From NCBI GenBank assembly GCA_030066195.1, contig JASJCB010000152.1:1-34336 (forward strand): DNA of 34,336 bases, in the 5' to 3' direction. Every line of letters starts with the position of its first letter. Positions within the stretch are counted from its first letter, which is position 1. Below the pieces are notes generated by a model. It saw nothing but the letters and a program-made list of their open reading frames with translations. It searched no databases and was not told where the DNA came from. Positions 23,501 to 31,471 of this stretch are shown piece after piece. The stretch is from Acidobacteriota bacterium. GTDB taxonomy: Bacteria; Acidobacteriota; Holophagae; Acanthopleuribacterales; Acanthopleuribacteraceae. The position numbers and the translations under genes were made by a program.

Positions 23501-23677
23501 ACCATCTGGCGCGAGGTGACCGGCGGCGTGGGTTATCAATCGCTTCACCCGAAAGTACAGCATGCGGGTCTGGGCAAGGCAACGCGGGCCGACGTGGAAA
23601 TCCGCTGGCCCAACGGCGACAAGCAGGTCGTTCGCAACCTGGATGCCGGTCGGATTCATACCATTACCCAACCTTAG
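20540..23677 (+). CDS. Exported FG-GAP/ASPIC (CRTAC1-like) protein with N-terminal histone-fold-like repeats
   Basis: 1045 aa. A signal peptide (WVPIFLLLTFSPAFG, cleaved near 20) predicts export. Residues ~57-446 are all-helical, and I read them as four histone-fold units (about 57-116, 144-222, 266-337, 376-446). Each ends in a loop-helix like archaeal histones: TRAESRSLVTPEDLKTPL, ARLADESTMSAQRLKDAW, AKAAGSALIRADHVETVL and ARAENAPAITAGHIQKAL. Residues ~475-930 hold seven FG-GAP/VCBS blades with calcium-type DxDxDG loops (DIDGDGFED, DLDNDGRQD, DYDNDGLLD, DIDGDGLQD, DLNGDTHPD, DFDNDGDDD, DMDNDGDLD). The last ~90 residues are an ASPIC/UnbV domain ending VEIRWPNGDKQ. Its role is unknown; relatives are surface or matrix proteins. 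I chose the ATG at 20540, 7 nt after AAGGAG. Confidence 0.85.
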   Translation: MAAFSWVPIFLLLTFSPAFGEDSKEDQQSPEICVDTIVGEIGRLESDRDPKCYATATRLENFMYGTPLTSEARLEKTELQKALITHIWAKASTKTRAESRSLVTPEDLKTPLADSLAWSKKENGDIHIPHPDGEIVLAHTDIRQYASVAYAFRAVLAVQQDAMLDPSFDLAPLDQDAVKNMRTLIDIYTLASLNLADKAARLADESTMSAQRLKDAWQKLARAGKNAAPTKAPNPVAASAPQSGFPILTRIIDQKLASYRNYNQKAIHLFMSNIKSFFARHDWPDDSAEIERIQNQFSNAMVYFTGYVLFGAQEKAKAAGSALIRADHVETVLQEIVPYSINEFEDIIFFPNLDRDSRLIIEAYDADAFRDSGIHWQFLRSTIRNPSLGVTIEPDPFAAELIVEGVAQYGVLLFRLMGDTARAENAPAITAGHIQKALQAVQGLAKRHASAPPLAEGPDKLVSSAGKTSKTEGAWFSDVTDEAGLDFVHKTSDWLSRFQRSFLYQKPGENEDKDEARLTSPPSFSGAGVAAEDIDGDGFEDILLLGGAGNKLFRNNGKGGFVDITARAGLVYTGADGFPGETRQPLIADLDNDGRQDIVITYVNDVHRVYRNKGDATFEDVSDKAGLGGKGLVGGAATVFDYDNDGLLDLYICYYGDYLNGARPSLVRNNVNGQTNKLFRNKGNFVFEDVTEKAGAGNSGWSQAVSHTDIDGDGLQDLIVGNDFGSNAYLRNKGDGTFEDLARQWGTDVPSNSMNVGLTDLNGDTHPDVYISNIFIMVKDEKYVLPNAETPMKFNPEKLATMRVVEANHLFTSKREGDRFTGYRLSDAVGRGYSSTGWAWDADFFDFDNDGDDDLYCTNGLNEYNLYAKTSTMKDAEGEEYVIQNSARDRDTNVFFVNENGKLNNRGQESGADLLGNSRSAAYLDMDNDGDLDMVVTNFHLPAVLYRNNTQSLGNQWLKIKLVGNPAKATNRDAIGSRLLIKPEGGKTIWREVTGGVGYQSLHPKVQHAGLGKATRADVEIRWPNGDKQVVRNLDAGRIHTITQP

Positions 23678-23690
23678 GAGACGGCGATCC

Positions 23691-25895
23691 ATGGTGCGTT
23701 TTCTTCTGATCCTCGCTGCCTTTTGCCTTTACGCTCCGGCCGCCGATCAACCGGAGAGCAACCGCAAGATGGCAAAAATCCTGGCCGAGTTGAGTACAGC
23801 GGTCGGCATTGAAAAAGACATCTATGCCAACGACGAACGCGCCGAGAATTTGGACAAGTTGGTTGCCGAGGACCCCGCGAATCCCAAAACAGCCCGCTAC
23901 AAACCCATGCTGGCCGTGGAGTTGCTGCGCTCGGGCAAAACCAGGGAAGCCATCGCCATGATGAAAACGGTCAAAAAGGAATTGGAGAACGCCAACCGTT
24001 TCTTCTACCAACAGAAGATGTGGTACCTGAAGAATCTGTCTCTGGCTTGGATGCGTCTGGGTGAACAGGAGAACTGCCTGGACAACCATACCTCGGCATC
24101 CTGCCTGCTGCCCATTCAAGGCGAAGGGGTGCATAGGCGCCGGGAAGGGTCGCAAAATGCGATCGGGGTGCTGGAACAAATACTGAAAATAGATGCCGAG
24201 AATCTGCGCGCCCGTTGGCTGATGAATATCGCCTATATGACCCTCGGCGAATACCCGGACAAGGTGCCGGCGCAATGGCTCATTCCGCCCGAAGCCTTTC
24301 AATCCGGTTACGAGATGAAGCGCTTTACGGACATCGCCGCCAACATCGGCGTGGACAAAGACTCCCTGGCCGGCGGCGTGATAGTGGAAGATTTCAACGG
24401 CGACGGTTTGCTGGACATCCTGTGCTCATCCTGGTCACTGAAGGATCAGATCCATTATCTGGAAAACGACGGCAAGGGCGGTTTTGTAGACAAAACTGCC
24501 GCCTCGGGCCTGACCGGTATTACCGGCGGTCTCAACATGATCCAAGCCGATGCGGACAACGACGGCAACACGGACATCCTTGTACTGCGCGGCGCCTGGC
24601 GAGCCCGGCAGGGGCACTACCCCAACTCCCTGTTGAAAAGCCACGGCAACGGGCGCTTTACGGACGTCACCGAGGCCGCGGGTTTGTTGAGTTATCATCC
24701 CACGCAAACCGCCACCTGGTTGGATGTGAACAACGACGGTTGGATCGACCTGTTTATCGGCAACGAAACGCAAGCGGGCGACACGCACGCCTGCGAACTC
24801 TTCATGAACAACGGCGACGGCACCTTCCGCGAGAGCGCGGTCGAGTACGGTTTGGCCTACCGGGGTTTCGTCAAGGGCACGGCAAGCGGCGACATCGACA
24901 ACGACGGCTGGACCGATCTCTTCATCAGTCGCCTCGACGGCTTCAACCTGCTCTACAAAAACATGCCCCACCCGAGCGGTGAAGCCGGCAAACGGATTTT
25001 TAAAGATATCTCGCTGGAGGCGGGCATCGGTCCGCCGGGGGCAAGTTTCCCCACCTGGTTTTTCGATATGGATAACGACGGCGACCAGGATCTCTACGTG
25101 GCCGACTATTTCATTGAAGACGTGGGCGAAGTGGCGGCCGATTACCTGGGCAAGGCCAAAACCTCGGAGAAGGCAAGACTCTACCGCAACAAGGGCGACG
25201 GCACCTTCGAGGACATCAGCGAGGCGGCGGGCATTCATGTCATCACCCTGGCCATGGGAGCCAATTTCGGCGATCTGGACAACGACGGTTTCCTTGACTT
25301 TTACGTCGGTTCGGGCAGGCCGGCGTTGGACACCCTGATGCCCAACCGTATGTTCCGCAACAACGGAAAGGGCGGCTTTGACGATGTCACTACCTCGGGC
25401 GGCTTCGGTCATCTGCAAAAGGGCCATGGTGTCTCATTCGTTGACCTGGACCGGGACGGCGACCAAGACGTGTACGCGGTCATGGGCGGCGCCTTTTCGG
25501 GCGACAATTACCGCAACGCCCTGTTCGAGAACCCGAACGCCGGCAACCGTTGGATCATCCTGAAACTGGAAGGGGTACAAACCAACCGGGGCGCGATCGG
25601 CGCGCGTATCCAGGTTACAGTCACGGAAGCGGGCAAGTCACGTGAGATCCACCGCACGGTGCGTTCCGGCGGCAGCTTCGGTGCTTCACCGCTGAGACAG
25701 CACATCGGCTTGGGGAAAGCCGCGGGCATCCAAGACATCTCCATCTACTGGCCGGTTACGGGTAAAACCCAAAAGTTGGGGGTTCTGGAAATGGATAAGG
25801 CCTATCACGTGATTGAAGGAAAACCGGCAAGTGCTATGCCGTACAGCCCCACACCTTTCCAGAAGAAAGCGGCCTCCGGACATCACCACCACTGA
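23691..25895 (+). CDS. Exported FG-GAP/ASPIC (CRTAC1-like) protein with N-terminal TPR
   Basis: 734 aa. A signal peptide (FLLILAAFCLYAPAA) is followed by a helical TPR-type region (~25-190) containing the CRTAC1-associated stretch ENCLDNHTSASCLLPIQGEG with cysteines C129 and C138. Residues ~210-600 hold seven FG-GAP blades (DFNGDGLLD, DADNDGNTD, DVNNDGWID, DIDNDGWTD, DMDNDGDQD, DLDNDGFLD, DLDRDGDQD). An ASPIC/UnbV domain follows (NRWIILKLEG to ISIYWPVTGKTQ), and the protein ends in a natural SGHHHH tail. It starts 13 bp after the preceding paralogue, with AGGAG overlapping that gene's stop; longer in-frame extensions upstream would overlap the paralogue and lack a signal peptide. The two products likely act together. 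Confidence 0.85.
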   Translation: MVRFLLILAAFCLYAPAADQPESNRKMAKILAELSTAVGIEKDIYANDERAENLDKLVAEDPANPKTARYKPMLAVELLRSGKTREAIAMMKTVKKELENANRFFYQQKMWYLKNLSLAWMRLGEQENCLDNHTSASCLLPIQGEGVHRRREGSQNAIGVLEQILKIDAENLRARWLMNIAYMTLGEYPDKVPAQWLIPPEAFQSGYEMKRFTDIAANIGVDKDSLAGGVIVEDFNGDGLLDILCSSWSLKDQIHYLENDGKGGFVDKTAASGLTGITGGLNMIQADADNDGNTDILVLRGAWRARQGHYPNSLLKSHGNGRFTDVTEAAGLLSYHPTQTATWLDVNNDGWIDLFIGNETQAGDTHACELFMNNGDGTFRESAVEYGLAYRGFVKGTASGDIDNDGWTDLFISRLDGFNLLYKNMPHPSGEAGKRIFKDISLEAGIGPPGASFPTWFFDMDNDGDQDLYVADYFIEDVGEVAADYLGKAKTSEKARLYRNKGDGTFEDISEAAGIHVITLAMGANFGDLDNDGFLDFYVGSGRPALDTLMPNRMFRNNGKGGFDDVTTSGGFGHLQKGHGVSFVDLDRDGDQDVYAVMGGAFSGDNYRNALFENPNAGNRWIILKLEGVQTNRGAIGARIQVTVTEAGKSREIHRTVRSGGSFGASPLRQHIGLGKAAGIQDISIYWPVTGKTQKLGVLEMDKAYHVIEGKPASAMPYSPTPFQKKAASGHHHH

Positions 25896-25907
25896 TGAGC
25901 CCGACGA

Positions 25908-26924
25908 CTATTTGCGATTAGATGCGTACATCACGACGCACAGTTTATAAAGGAAACGCGCCCCCACGTTCATGTCCCATTCGTTACTCGGGTCGTTTGT
26001 ATCCGGGGCAACCTCGCAAAGGTCGAAACCTATGATCCTTCTCCCGCTCTCCACCAAGGCTTCCAAAAGGAACACCGTCCGGTCGAAACTCAGACCGCCG
26101 GGCACCGGGGTTCCCGTGTGGGGGCAGAGGTCCGGCGTGCAGCCGTCGATGTCGAAGGAAATGTAGACTCGTTTCGGCAAGGCGTCGATAATTTTCTCAC
26201 AGCAGGCCGCCCAGTTGACGCCGCGAGCCAGGTCCCGTTTCAGATCGCGGTCATAGAAGGTGGTAACCTTGGGATTACGGCGCGCAAATATGGCCTCGTC
26301 TTCGCAATAGTCGCGAATGCCTACCGATACCAGGAGGCCCAGTTCGGGCGTTTCGGTGAGCAGATTGTACATGATCGACGCGTGCGAATAGGTGAACCCC
26401 TCATAGGCGTTGCGCAGGTCGTGGTGGGCATCCAGGTGAAGGACGCCGCTGCCGGGTTCTTTTTCCAAACAGGCTTTCATATGGCCCAACGGCGAGGAAT
26501 GATCGCCGCCCAAGACGCCGACGGCTTTTCCCCGCGACAACCAACGGCGGCTGGTTTCGTAGAGGCTCCGGTTCAATTCCCGCGAGGCGGCGTTGACCTT
26601 TTGTTGATCCGCTTTCAAGGCAGCGGTGTGCGCACCGCCGGCAGCGATGATAGGATCGGCCAGGGCAATGCATTGCCGGTTGCTTTCCTGCCATGCGGGA
26701 TCGAGCGGCAACATGCCGATGGTTTCGCCGAAGGTCTTTTGCAGGAAGCCGTCGAAGAAATCCAACTGATGACTGGGACGAATGATGCGCTCGGGGGTTT
26801 GCGAGGCGCCGCGACCGTAGGAGGCCGTGGGTTCCCAGGGTACGCCGATGATGACCTGCTCCGTCAGCTCCGGGTCGAATTGACAGCCGAACAGGCCGGC
26901 GTCCGCGTCGGGCGGTTCTTGCAT
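25908..26924 (-). CDS. Agmatinase/arginase-family ureohydrolase
   Basis: 338 aa. The ureohydrolase fold binds two manganese ions to hydrolyse guanidino compounds such as agmatine, arginine or formiminoglutamate. All ligand motifs are present: GGD141-H142-S, D165-A-H167-H-D169 and S-F-D258-I-D260. The usual TGTPxPGGL follows (HTGTPVPGGLSFDR). The loop after the last motif reads DGCTPDLCP rather than the common DGLDPxxAP, and an internal helical insertion (~75-130) is longer than in E. coli SpeB, so the substrate is uncertain. It lies 15 bp after the ArsC/Spx-like gene and may share its transcript. Confidence 0.88.
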   Translation of the reverse strand: MQEPPDADAGLFGCQFDPELTEQVIIGVPWEPTASYGRGASQTPERIIRPSHQLDFFDGFLQKTFGETIGMLPLDPAWQESNRQCIALADPIIAAGGAHTAALKADQQKVNAASRELNRSLYETSRRWLSRGKAVGVLGGDHSSPLGHMKACLEKEPGSGVLHLDAHHDLRNAYEGFTYSHASIMYNLLTETPELGLLVSVGIRDYCEDEAIFARRNPKVTTFYDRDLKRDLARGVNWAACCEKIIDALPKRVYISFDIDGCTPDLCPHTGTPVPGGLSFDRTVFLLEALVESGRRIIGFDLCEVAPDTNDPSNEWDMNVGARFLYKLCVVMYASNRK

Positions 26925-26939
26925 GATCGCTCCCTTGTG

Positions 26940-27287
26940 TCAGCGATTGATGTAGGCTTGAAAGATTTCGGGGCTGAAGCCGATGGACAGTAGCCGACCG
27001 TCTTCCGTCATGACCGGCCTTTTCATGGCGGTGGGATGCTCCAGTAATACTTGGAGGCTGTTCCCCGGGTTCAGTTCTTCCTTGGGAATGCCGGCCTTGC
27101 GGAAAGACGGTCCGCGGGTATTGATCAGCTTGCCGGAATCGTCCTGGGCAATCAGGCCGGCCCACTCCTCGCGGTCCAGCGGTTGCTTGCGCAAGTCGCG
27201 AAACTGAAAGGGGACCTGGTTGGCCTCGAGATGTTTGCGGGCTTTTTTTACGGTGTCACAGTTGGGAATTCCCAGCATGGTCAGCAT
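26940..27287 (-). CDS. ArsC/Spx-like thioredoxin-fold protein (YffB type)
   Basis: 115 aa. It starts with a beta strand and MLGIPNC10DTVKKARKHLE, the single-cysteine active-site layout of the YffB/ArsC-like family, and has RDLRKQPLDREEW, KLINTRGPSFRK and MKRPVMTEDGRLLSIGF, all typical. No CxxC is present, so it is not a classical Spx redox switch. YffB-like proteins are thought to be glutathione-dependent reductases; the actual role is unknown. AGGAGG sits 9 nt before the ATG. Confidence 0.85.
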   Translation of the reverse strand: MLTMLGIPNCDTVKKARKHLEANQVPFQFRDLRKQPLDREEWAGLIAQDDSGKLINTRGPSFRKAGIPKEELNPGNSLQVLLEHPTAMKRPVMTEDGRLLSIGFSPEIFQAYINR

Positions 27288-27403
27288 GGCGGCACTACCT
27301 CCTATCGATTTACGGGCCTACTATATCCGCCTTGTGTGATGAGTTTCAAGACGTAACCCATTATGCCGAAAGTTGTCGGCATTTCGGCTTTCTATGAAAA
27401 ATT

Positions 27404-27433
27404 TTGTCATGGCTTTGCTTTTCATGATAAATT
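27404..27433 (+). promoter_or_regulatory. Putative promoter of the MglA-like gene
   Basis: TTGTCA (27404-27409) and TAAATT (27428-27433) are spaced 18 bp. The region also has a near-palindrome ATGAAAAATTTTGTCAT over the -35 box and a TGCCGA/TCGGCA repeat upstream (27364-27381). The leader to the ATG at 27540 is about 100 bases. Confidence 0.4.
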
Positions 27434-27539
27434 ACACCGTCCGATCTAGATAAGCCGGGGGGATTCGAGCGGTGTCCCGATCCCTTAAGCGGGTTTTGGG
27501 TGTGGTTTACCCGGTGTCAGATTCGATCTGGAGCATACT

Positions 27540-28868
27540 ATGGTTCTGTTTAACTATGCCACTAAAGAGTTGACAGCCAAGGTCGTTTATTATGGACCGG
27601 GCTTATGTGGCAAAACGACCAACCTGCAGCACATCTACGATACCCTTCCCGGTAACGCCAAGGGCAAGATGCTCTCGTTGGCCACCAAGACCGACCGCAC
27701 CTTGTTTTTCGATTTTCTGCCCATCGATCTGGGCACCATCCGCGGAATGAAGACCAAGATCCAGTTGTATACCGTACCGGGTCAGGTCTTTTACGACACC
27801 ACGCGGAAACTGGTGTTGAAAGGAGCCGACGGCGTCGTCTTCGTAGCGGACAGCCAGGAACCGATGGTCGATGCCAATATCGATAGTTTCGAGAACTTGA
27901 TTACCAACTTGAAAGAACAGAACCTCGATATTCGAAATATGCCCCATGTGATTCAATTCAATAAAAGGGATATGAAAAACGCCCTCCCGGTGCCGGATTT
28001 AAACGAACGCATCAATCGTTTCAACGTCCCTTATTTCGAAGCGGTTGCTCCCAGGGGAGACGGCGTTTTCGAAACGCTTAAGGCCATCAGTAAGCTGGTT
28101 CTGAAGAACCTGGGCAAGAAGTACGGCTTGGAAGAAGAAACCGGCGGCGATTCGTCTCGCCCTACCGCGCCGAAGCCCAAAATGCCCAACCTGCCGCCCA
28201 AGCCGAAAGCGGCAGCGCCCTCCCTGCCGACCCGGCCGAAACCGCAGGCCGCGCCGCCCGGCATCAAGACAGCTCCCATGCCCGAGCCGACACCCGCTCC
28301 CGCGCCGCCCAGGCCCGCTCCCGCGCCTGTCATGGCCGCACCGCCGATGCTGGAGCCGGAACCCGTGTTGGAAGACGACGACGATGAACTGGAAATCGGC
28401 GGCGGCATGGATGAAATCGAATTCCTGGACGATGATCCGGATGCTTCCGATGATTTGGCGAATCTTCCCGACGAAGACGAGGACATCATTGAATTCGATG
28501 ACGACGATTTTTCCGATACGCCCGCGCCGGCGAGTGCCGCGAAGCCGGCGGAGGCGTTACTCAAGCCCATTCCATCCATCGACGAGTCCGAGGTTATTGA
28601 ACTCGATGACGAGGACCCGATCGAGATCGAGGAACTGGACGATATGGCCGAGATTGCCGAAATGGCTTCGGCGCCCGGCCCGGGGCCTTCGGCGGATGCT
28701 CCCGATACCGCCCAAGGTCAGGGATTGGCAACTGCTGCCATGGCGACGCCCGTCGCTTCCCCGGAACAGGATGTCGAACCTTTCGTGGTCCCTGTCTCGA
28801 TTACCCTACCCACGGTATTGAGCGGGAAACCGATCCGGTTACAGGTCGATATCAACTTTGAAGACTAG
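27540..28868 (+). CDS. MglA-family small GTPase with long C-terminal extension
   Basis: 442 aa. Residues 1-195 closely follow Myxococcus xanthus MglA: P-loop G19-P-G-L-C-G-K25-T26, TDRTLFFDFLP, the switch II TVPG81Q82 (MglA-type with Pro), VFVADSQ and N141-K-R-D144. MglA directs cell polarity and motility machinery. Residues ~200-275 are Pro/Ala/Lys rich, ~276-385 strongly acidic with DDDD runs, and the last ~27 residues are hydrophobic and beta-like (VVPVSITLPTVLSGKPIRL). Ordinary MglA ends near residue 195, so the tail is unusual. It precedes sdhCAB by 47 bp with no terminator, so read-through is possible. The ribosome binding site is weak (GATCTGGAGCATACT). Confidence 0.85.
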   Translation: MVLFNYATKELTAKVVYYGPGLCGKTTNLQHIYDTLPGNAKGKMLSLATKTDRTLFFDFLPIDLGTIRGMKTKIQLYTVPGQVFYDTTRKLVLKGADGVVFVADSQEPMVDANIDSFENLITNLKEQNLDIRNMPHVIQFNKRDMKNALPVPDLNERINRFNVPYFEAVAPRGDGVFETLKAISKLVLKNLGKKYGLEEETGGDSSRPTAPKPKMPNLPPKPKAAAPSLPTRPKPQAAPPGIKTAPMPEPTPAPAPPRPAPAPVMAAPPMLEPEPVLEDDDDELEIGGGMDEIEFLDDDPDASDDLANLPDEDEDIIEFDDDDFSDTPAPASAAKPAEALLKPIPSIDESEVIELDDEDPIEIEELDDMAEIAEMASAPGPGPSADAPDTAQGQGLATAAMATPVASPEQDVEPFVVPVSITLPTVLSGKPIRLQVDINFED

Positions 28869-28915
28869 TACGGTTTACCCTTGAATTATTGATATGAAAA
28901 TACAGGAGTTATGTA

Positions 28916-29563
28916 ATGACGTGGCTTTCCAACTTCCTGAGTACGTCTGTTGGAAGAAAACAGCTCATGGCCGTCACCGGCCTGGGTATGGCGGGTTTCC
29001 TGGTCATCCACCTCTCCGGTAACCTGCTGCTCTTTGTCGGAGAGCAGACGTTTAACGACTACGCGGCCTTCCTACACAAACAAAAGTGGCTGCCTCTTGC
29101 GCGCATCGGGTTGATCGCGATCACCGTTGTTCACATTTATCTGGCCTTCCAGCTGGCGATGCAGAACAAAACCGCGCGTGGTACCGAATACTATTACAAG
29201 GCTGCTTCAGATGCCACACTCGCATCGCGAAGCATGATCTACACCGGGTGCTTGATCTTCTTCTACCTGATCATTCACCTCATGAACTTCACATTCGAGA
29301 CCGTGGAAGGACCGGCCGGTTTATACGGCCTGGTAGTCACCAAATTGAGTAACCCAACCTACGGCTTGTTCTATGTCGGCGCAATGGTGGTCCTGGGCCT
29401 GCACCTGGTCCACGGTATCCAAAGCGCCTTTCAAAGCTTCGGCATCGGCCATCGCGGCCATACGCCGCACCTGAAAAAAGCTTTGATCGGTCTCGCCGTC
29501 TTGATCAGCGCGGGTTTTGCACTCATTCCCATCATCATGATGATTACCAAAGGGGGCGCCTGA
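28916..29563 (+). CDS. sdhC: Succinate dehydrogenase cytochrome b558 subunit
   Basis: 215 aa, a five-helix membrane subunit of the Bacillus/Bacteroidota-type (b558) succinate:quinone oxidoreductase. Histidines in the helices suited to bind two hemes are H32, H73, H121 and H163/H166. The N-terminal TSVGRKQLMAVTGL is characteristic. It anchors SdhAB and passes electrons to the quinone pool. AGGAG stands 7 nt before the ATG, and the stop abuts the sdhA start. Confidence 0.93.
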   Translation: MTWLSNFLSTSVGRKQLMAVTGLGMAGFLVIHLSGNLLLFVGEQTFNDYAAFLHKQKWLPLARIGLIAITVVHIYLAFQLAMQNKTARGTEYYYKAASDATLASRSMIYTGCLIFFYLIIHLMNFTFETVEGPAGLYGLVVTKLSNPTYGLFYVGAMVVLGLHLVHGIQSAFQSFGIGHRGHTPHLKKALIGLAVLISAGFALIPIIMMITKGGA

Positions 29564-31471
29564 ATGTTGGACGCAAAAATTCCAGAAGGCCACGTTTCGG
29601 AAAAGTGGGACAAACATCGTTTCAAAACCAAGTTGGTCAACCCGGCCAACAAGCGCAAATACAACATCATCGTGGTAGGCACCGGTCTTGCCGGCGCATC
29701 CGCGGCGGCATCGCTTGCCGAGTTGGGTTACAACGTCAAGGCCTTTTGCCTGCAGGACAGCCCGCGCCGCGCTCATAGCATCGCCGCACAGGGCGGCATC
29801 AATGCTGCCAAGAACTACCCCAACGACGGCGATTCCGTCTATCGCCTGTTCTACGATACGGTAAAAGGCGGCGATTACCGGGCTCGCGAGGCCAACGTCT
29901 ACCGATTGGCCCAGGTATCCAACAACATCATCGACCAGTGCACGGCGCAGGGCGTTCCCTTCGGCCGCGATTACGGCGGCTACCTGGACAACCGCTCCTT
30001 CGGCGGGGCGCAGGTTTCCCGCACCTTCTACGCGCGCGGCCAGACCGGACAGCAGTTGTTGCTTGGCGCTTACAGTGCGCTTATGGCGCAGGTTCACACG
30101 GGTAAGGTAACCTTGTACCCCCGCACCGAAATGCTGGAAGTGGTGGTGGTCGACGGCCAGGCGCGGGGTATCATTACCCGCGACCTGATCAACGGCGCCA
30201 TTGAACGCCACGAGGCTCATGCAGTCTGCCTGGCCACCGGCGGTTACTCCAATGTCTACTACCTATCCACCAACGCCATTCCCTGTAATGTCACCGCCTC
30301 CTGGCGAGCCTATAAGAAGGGCGCCTTCTTCGCCAATCCTTGCTTCACGCAGATTCACCCCACCTGCATCCCGGTTTCCGGCGATCATCAGTCCAAGCTG
30401 ACCCTGATGAGTGAATCCTTGCGGAACGACGGTCGTGTGTGGGTTCCCATGGACAAGGACGATAAACGCCGCCCCGAGGACATCCCCGAAGCGGAACGCG
30501 ACTATTACCTGGAAACCCGCTACCCCGCTTTCGGCAACCTGGTTCCCCGGGACGTAGCTTCTCGCGCTTCCAAAGGTGTCTGTGACGAGGGACGCGGCGT
30601 GGGCGCCACCGGCCTTGCCGTTTACCTTGACTTCGAGGACGCCATCAAGCGTGACGGGAAAGGCACCATCGAGGCCAAGTACGGCAACCTGTTCGATATG
30701 TATGCCAAGATCACCGGCGACAACCCCTACAAAACACCCATGAAAATCTTCCCGGCGCCGCACTACACCATGGGCGGCCTATGGGTAGACTACAACCTGA
30801 TGACTACCATTCCTGGTCTGTTTGCACTGGGTGAATGCAACTTCTCGGATCACGGCGCCAACCGTCTGGGCGCCAGCGCGCTCATGCAAGGCCTGGCCGA
30901 CGGATACTTCGTGATTCCCTACACCATCGGCGGCTACTTGAACAACGACCTGCCGGAGGTTACCACGGAACACGAGGCTTTTGCTCAAGCCGAGCAAGCG
31001 GCTCGCGACAATACCGAGCGTTTGATCGCAAACAAGGGCAACCGGCCCGTGGACGACTTTCACCGCGAACTGGGCCGCCTGGTCTGGGACAGATGCGGTA
31101 TGTCCCGAAGCACCGAAGGTTTGCAAGATGCCCTGGAACGCATCCCCGAAATGCGCGAGGACTTTTGGAAGAATGTTTCCATCACGGGAACGTCCGGTGA
31201 ATTCAACCAGGTTCTCGAGCGAGCCGGTCGCGTGGCCGACTTCTATGAACTGGCCGAACTGATGTGTCGCGACGCGCTGACCCGTGAGGAATCGTGCGGC
31301 GGCCACTTCCGCGAGGAACACCAGACGCCGGAAAACGAAGCCAAACGCGACGACGAAAATTTTGCCCACGTAGCAGCCTGGGAATTCAAGGGCGACGATG
31401 CCGAACCTGAACGGCATGTCGAGCAGCTTGAATTCGAAGAGGTGAAACCGACGCAAAGGAGTTACAAGTGA
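29564..31471 (+). CDS. sdhA: Succinate dehydrogenase flavoprotein subunit
   Basis: 635 aa, the long form paired with b558 anchors. It oxidises succinate to fumarate with covalently bound FAD. Seen features are the Rossmann motif G39-T-G-L-A-G-A45, the covalent FAD histidine H71 in HSIAAQGGIN, HPTCIPVSGDHQSK and the SESLRNDGRVW stretch of the active site, PHYTMGGLWVD, and RLGASALMQGLADG. The ATG follows the sdhC stop without a gap and the gene overlaps sdhB by 4 bp. Confidence 0.95.
   Translation: MLDAKIPEGHVSEKWDKHRFKTKLVNPANKRKYNIIVVGTGLAGASAAASLAELGYNVKAFCLQDSPRRAHSIAAQGGINAAKNYPNDGDSVYRLFYDTVKGGDYRAREANVYRLAQVSNNIIDQCTAQGVPFGRDYGGYLDNRSFGGAQVSRTFYARGQTGQQLLLGAYSALMAQVHTGKVTLYPRTEMLEVVVVDGQARGIITRDLINGAIERHEAHAVCLATGGYSNVYYLSTNAIPCNVTASWRAYKKGAFFANPCFTQIHPTCIPVSGDHQSKLTLMSESLRNDGRVWVPMDKDDKRRPEDIPEAERDYYLETRYPAFGNLVPRDVASRASKGVCDEGRGVGATGLAVYLDFEDAIKRDGKGTIEAKYGNLFDMYAKITGDNPYKTPMKIFPAPHYTMGGLWVDYNLMTTIPGLFALGECNFSDHGANRLGASALMQGLADGYFVIPYTIGGYLNNDLPEVTTEHEAFAQAEQAARDNTERLIANKGNRPVDDFHRELGRLVWDRCGMSRSTEGLQDALERIPEMREDFWKNVSITGTSGEFNQVLERAGRVADFYELAELMCRDALTREESCGGHFREEHQTPENEAKRDDENFAHVAAWEFKGDDAEPERHVEQLEFEEVKPTQRSYK

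Noticed and set aside
25881..25892. HHHH tail suggesting an engineered tag
   Set aside because: Only four His after SGH in natural sequence context; no vector sequence around it.
26940..27287. Classical Spx regulator or arsenate reductase
   Set aside because: There is no CxxC as in Spx, and no ars genes nearby; the YffB-like single-cysteine pattern fits better.
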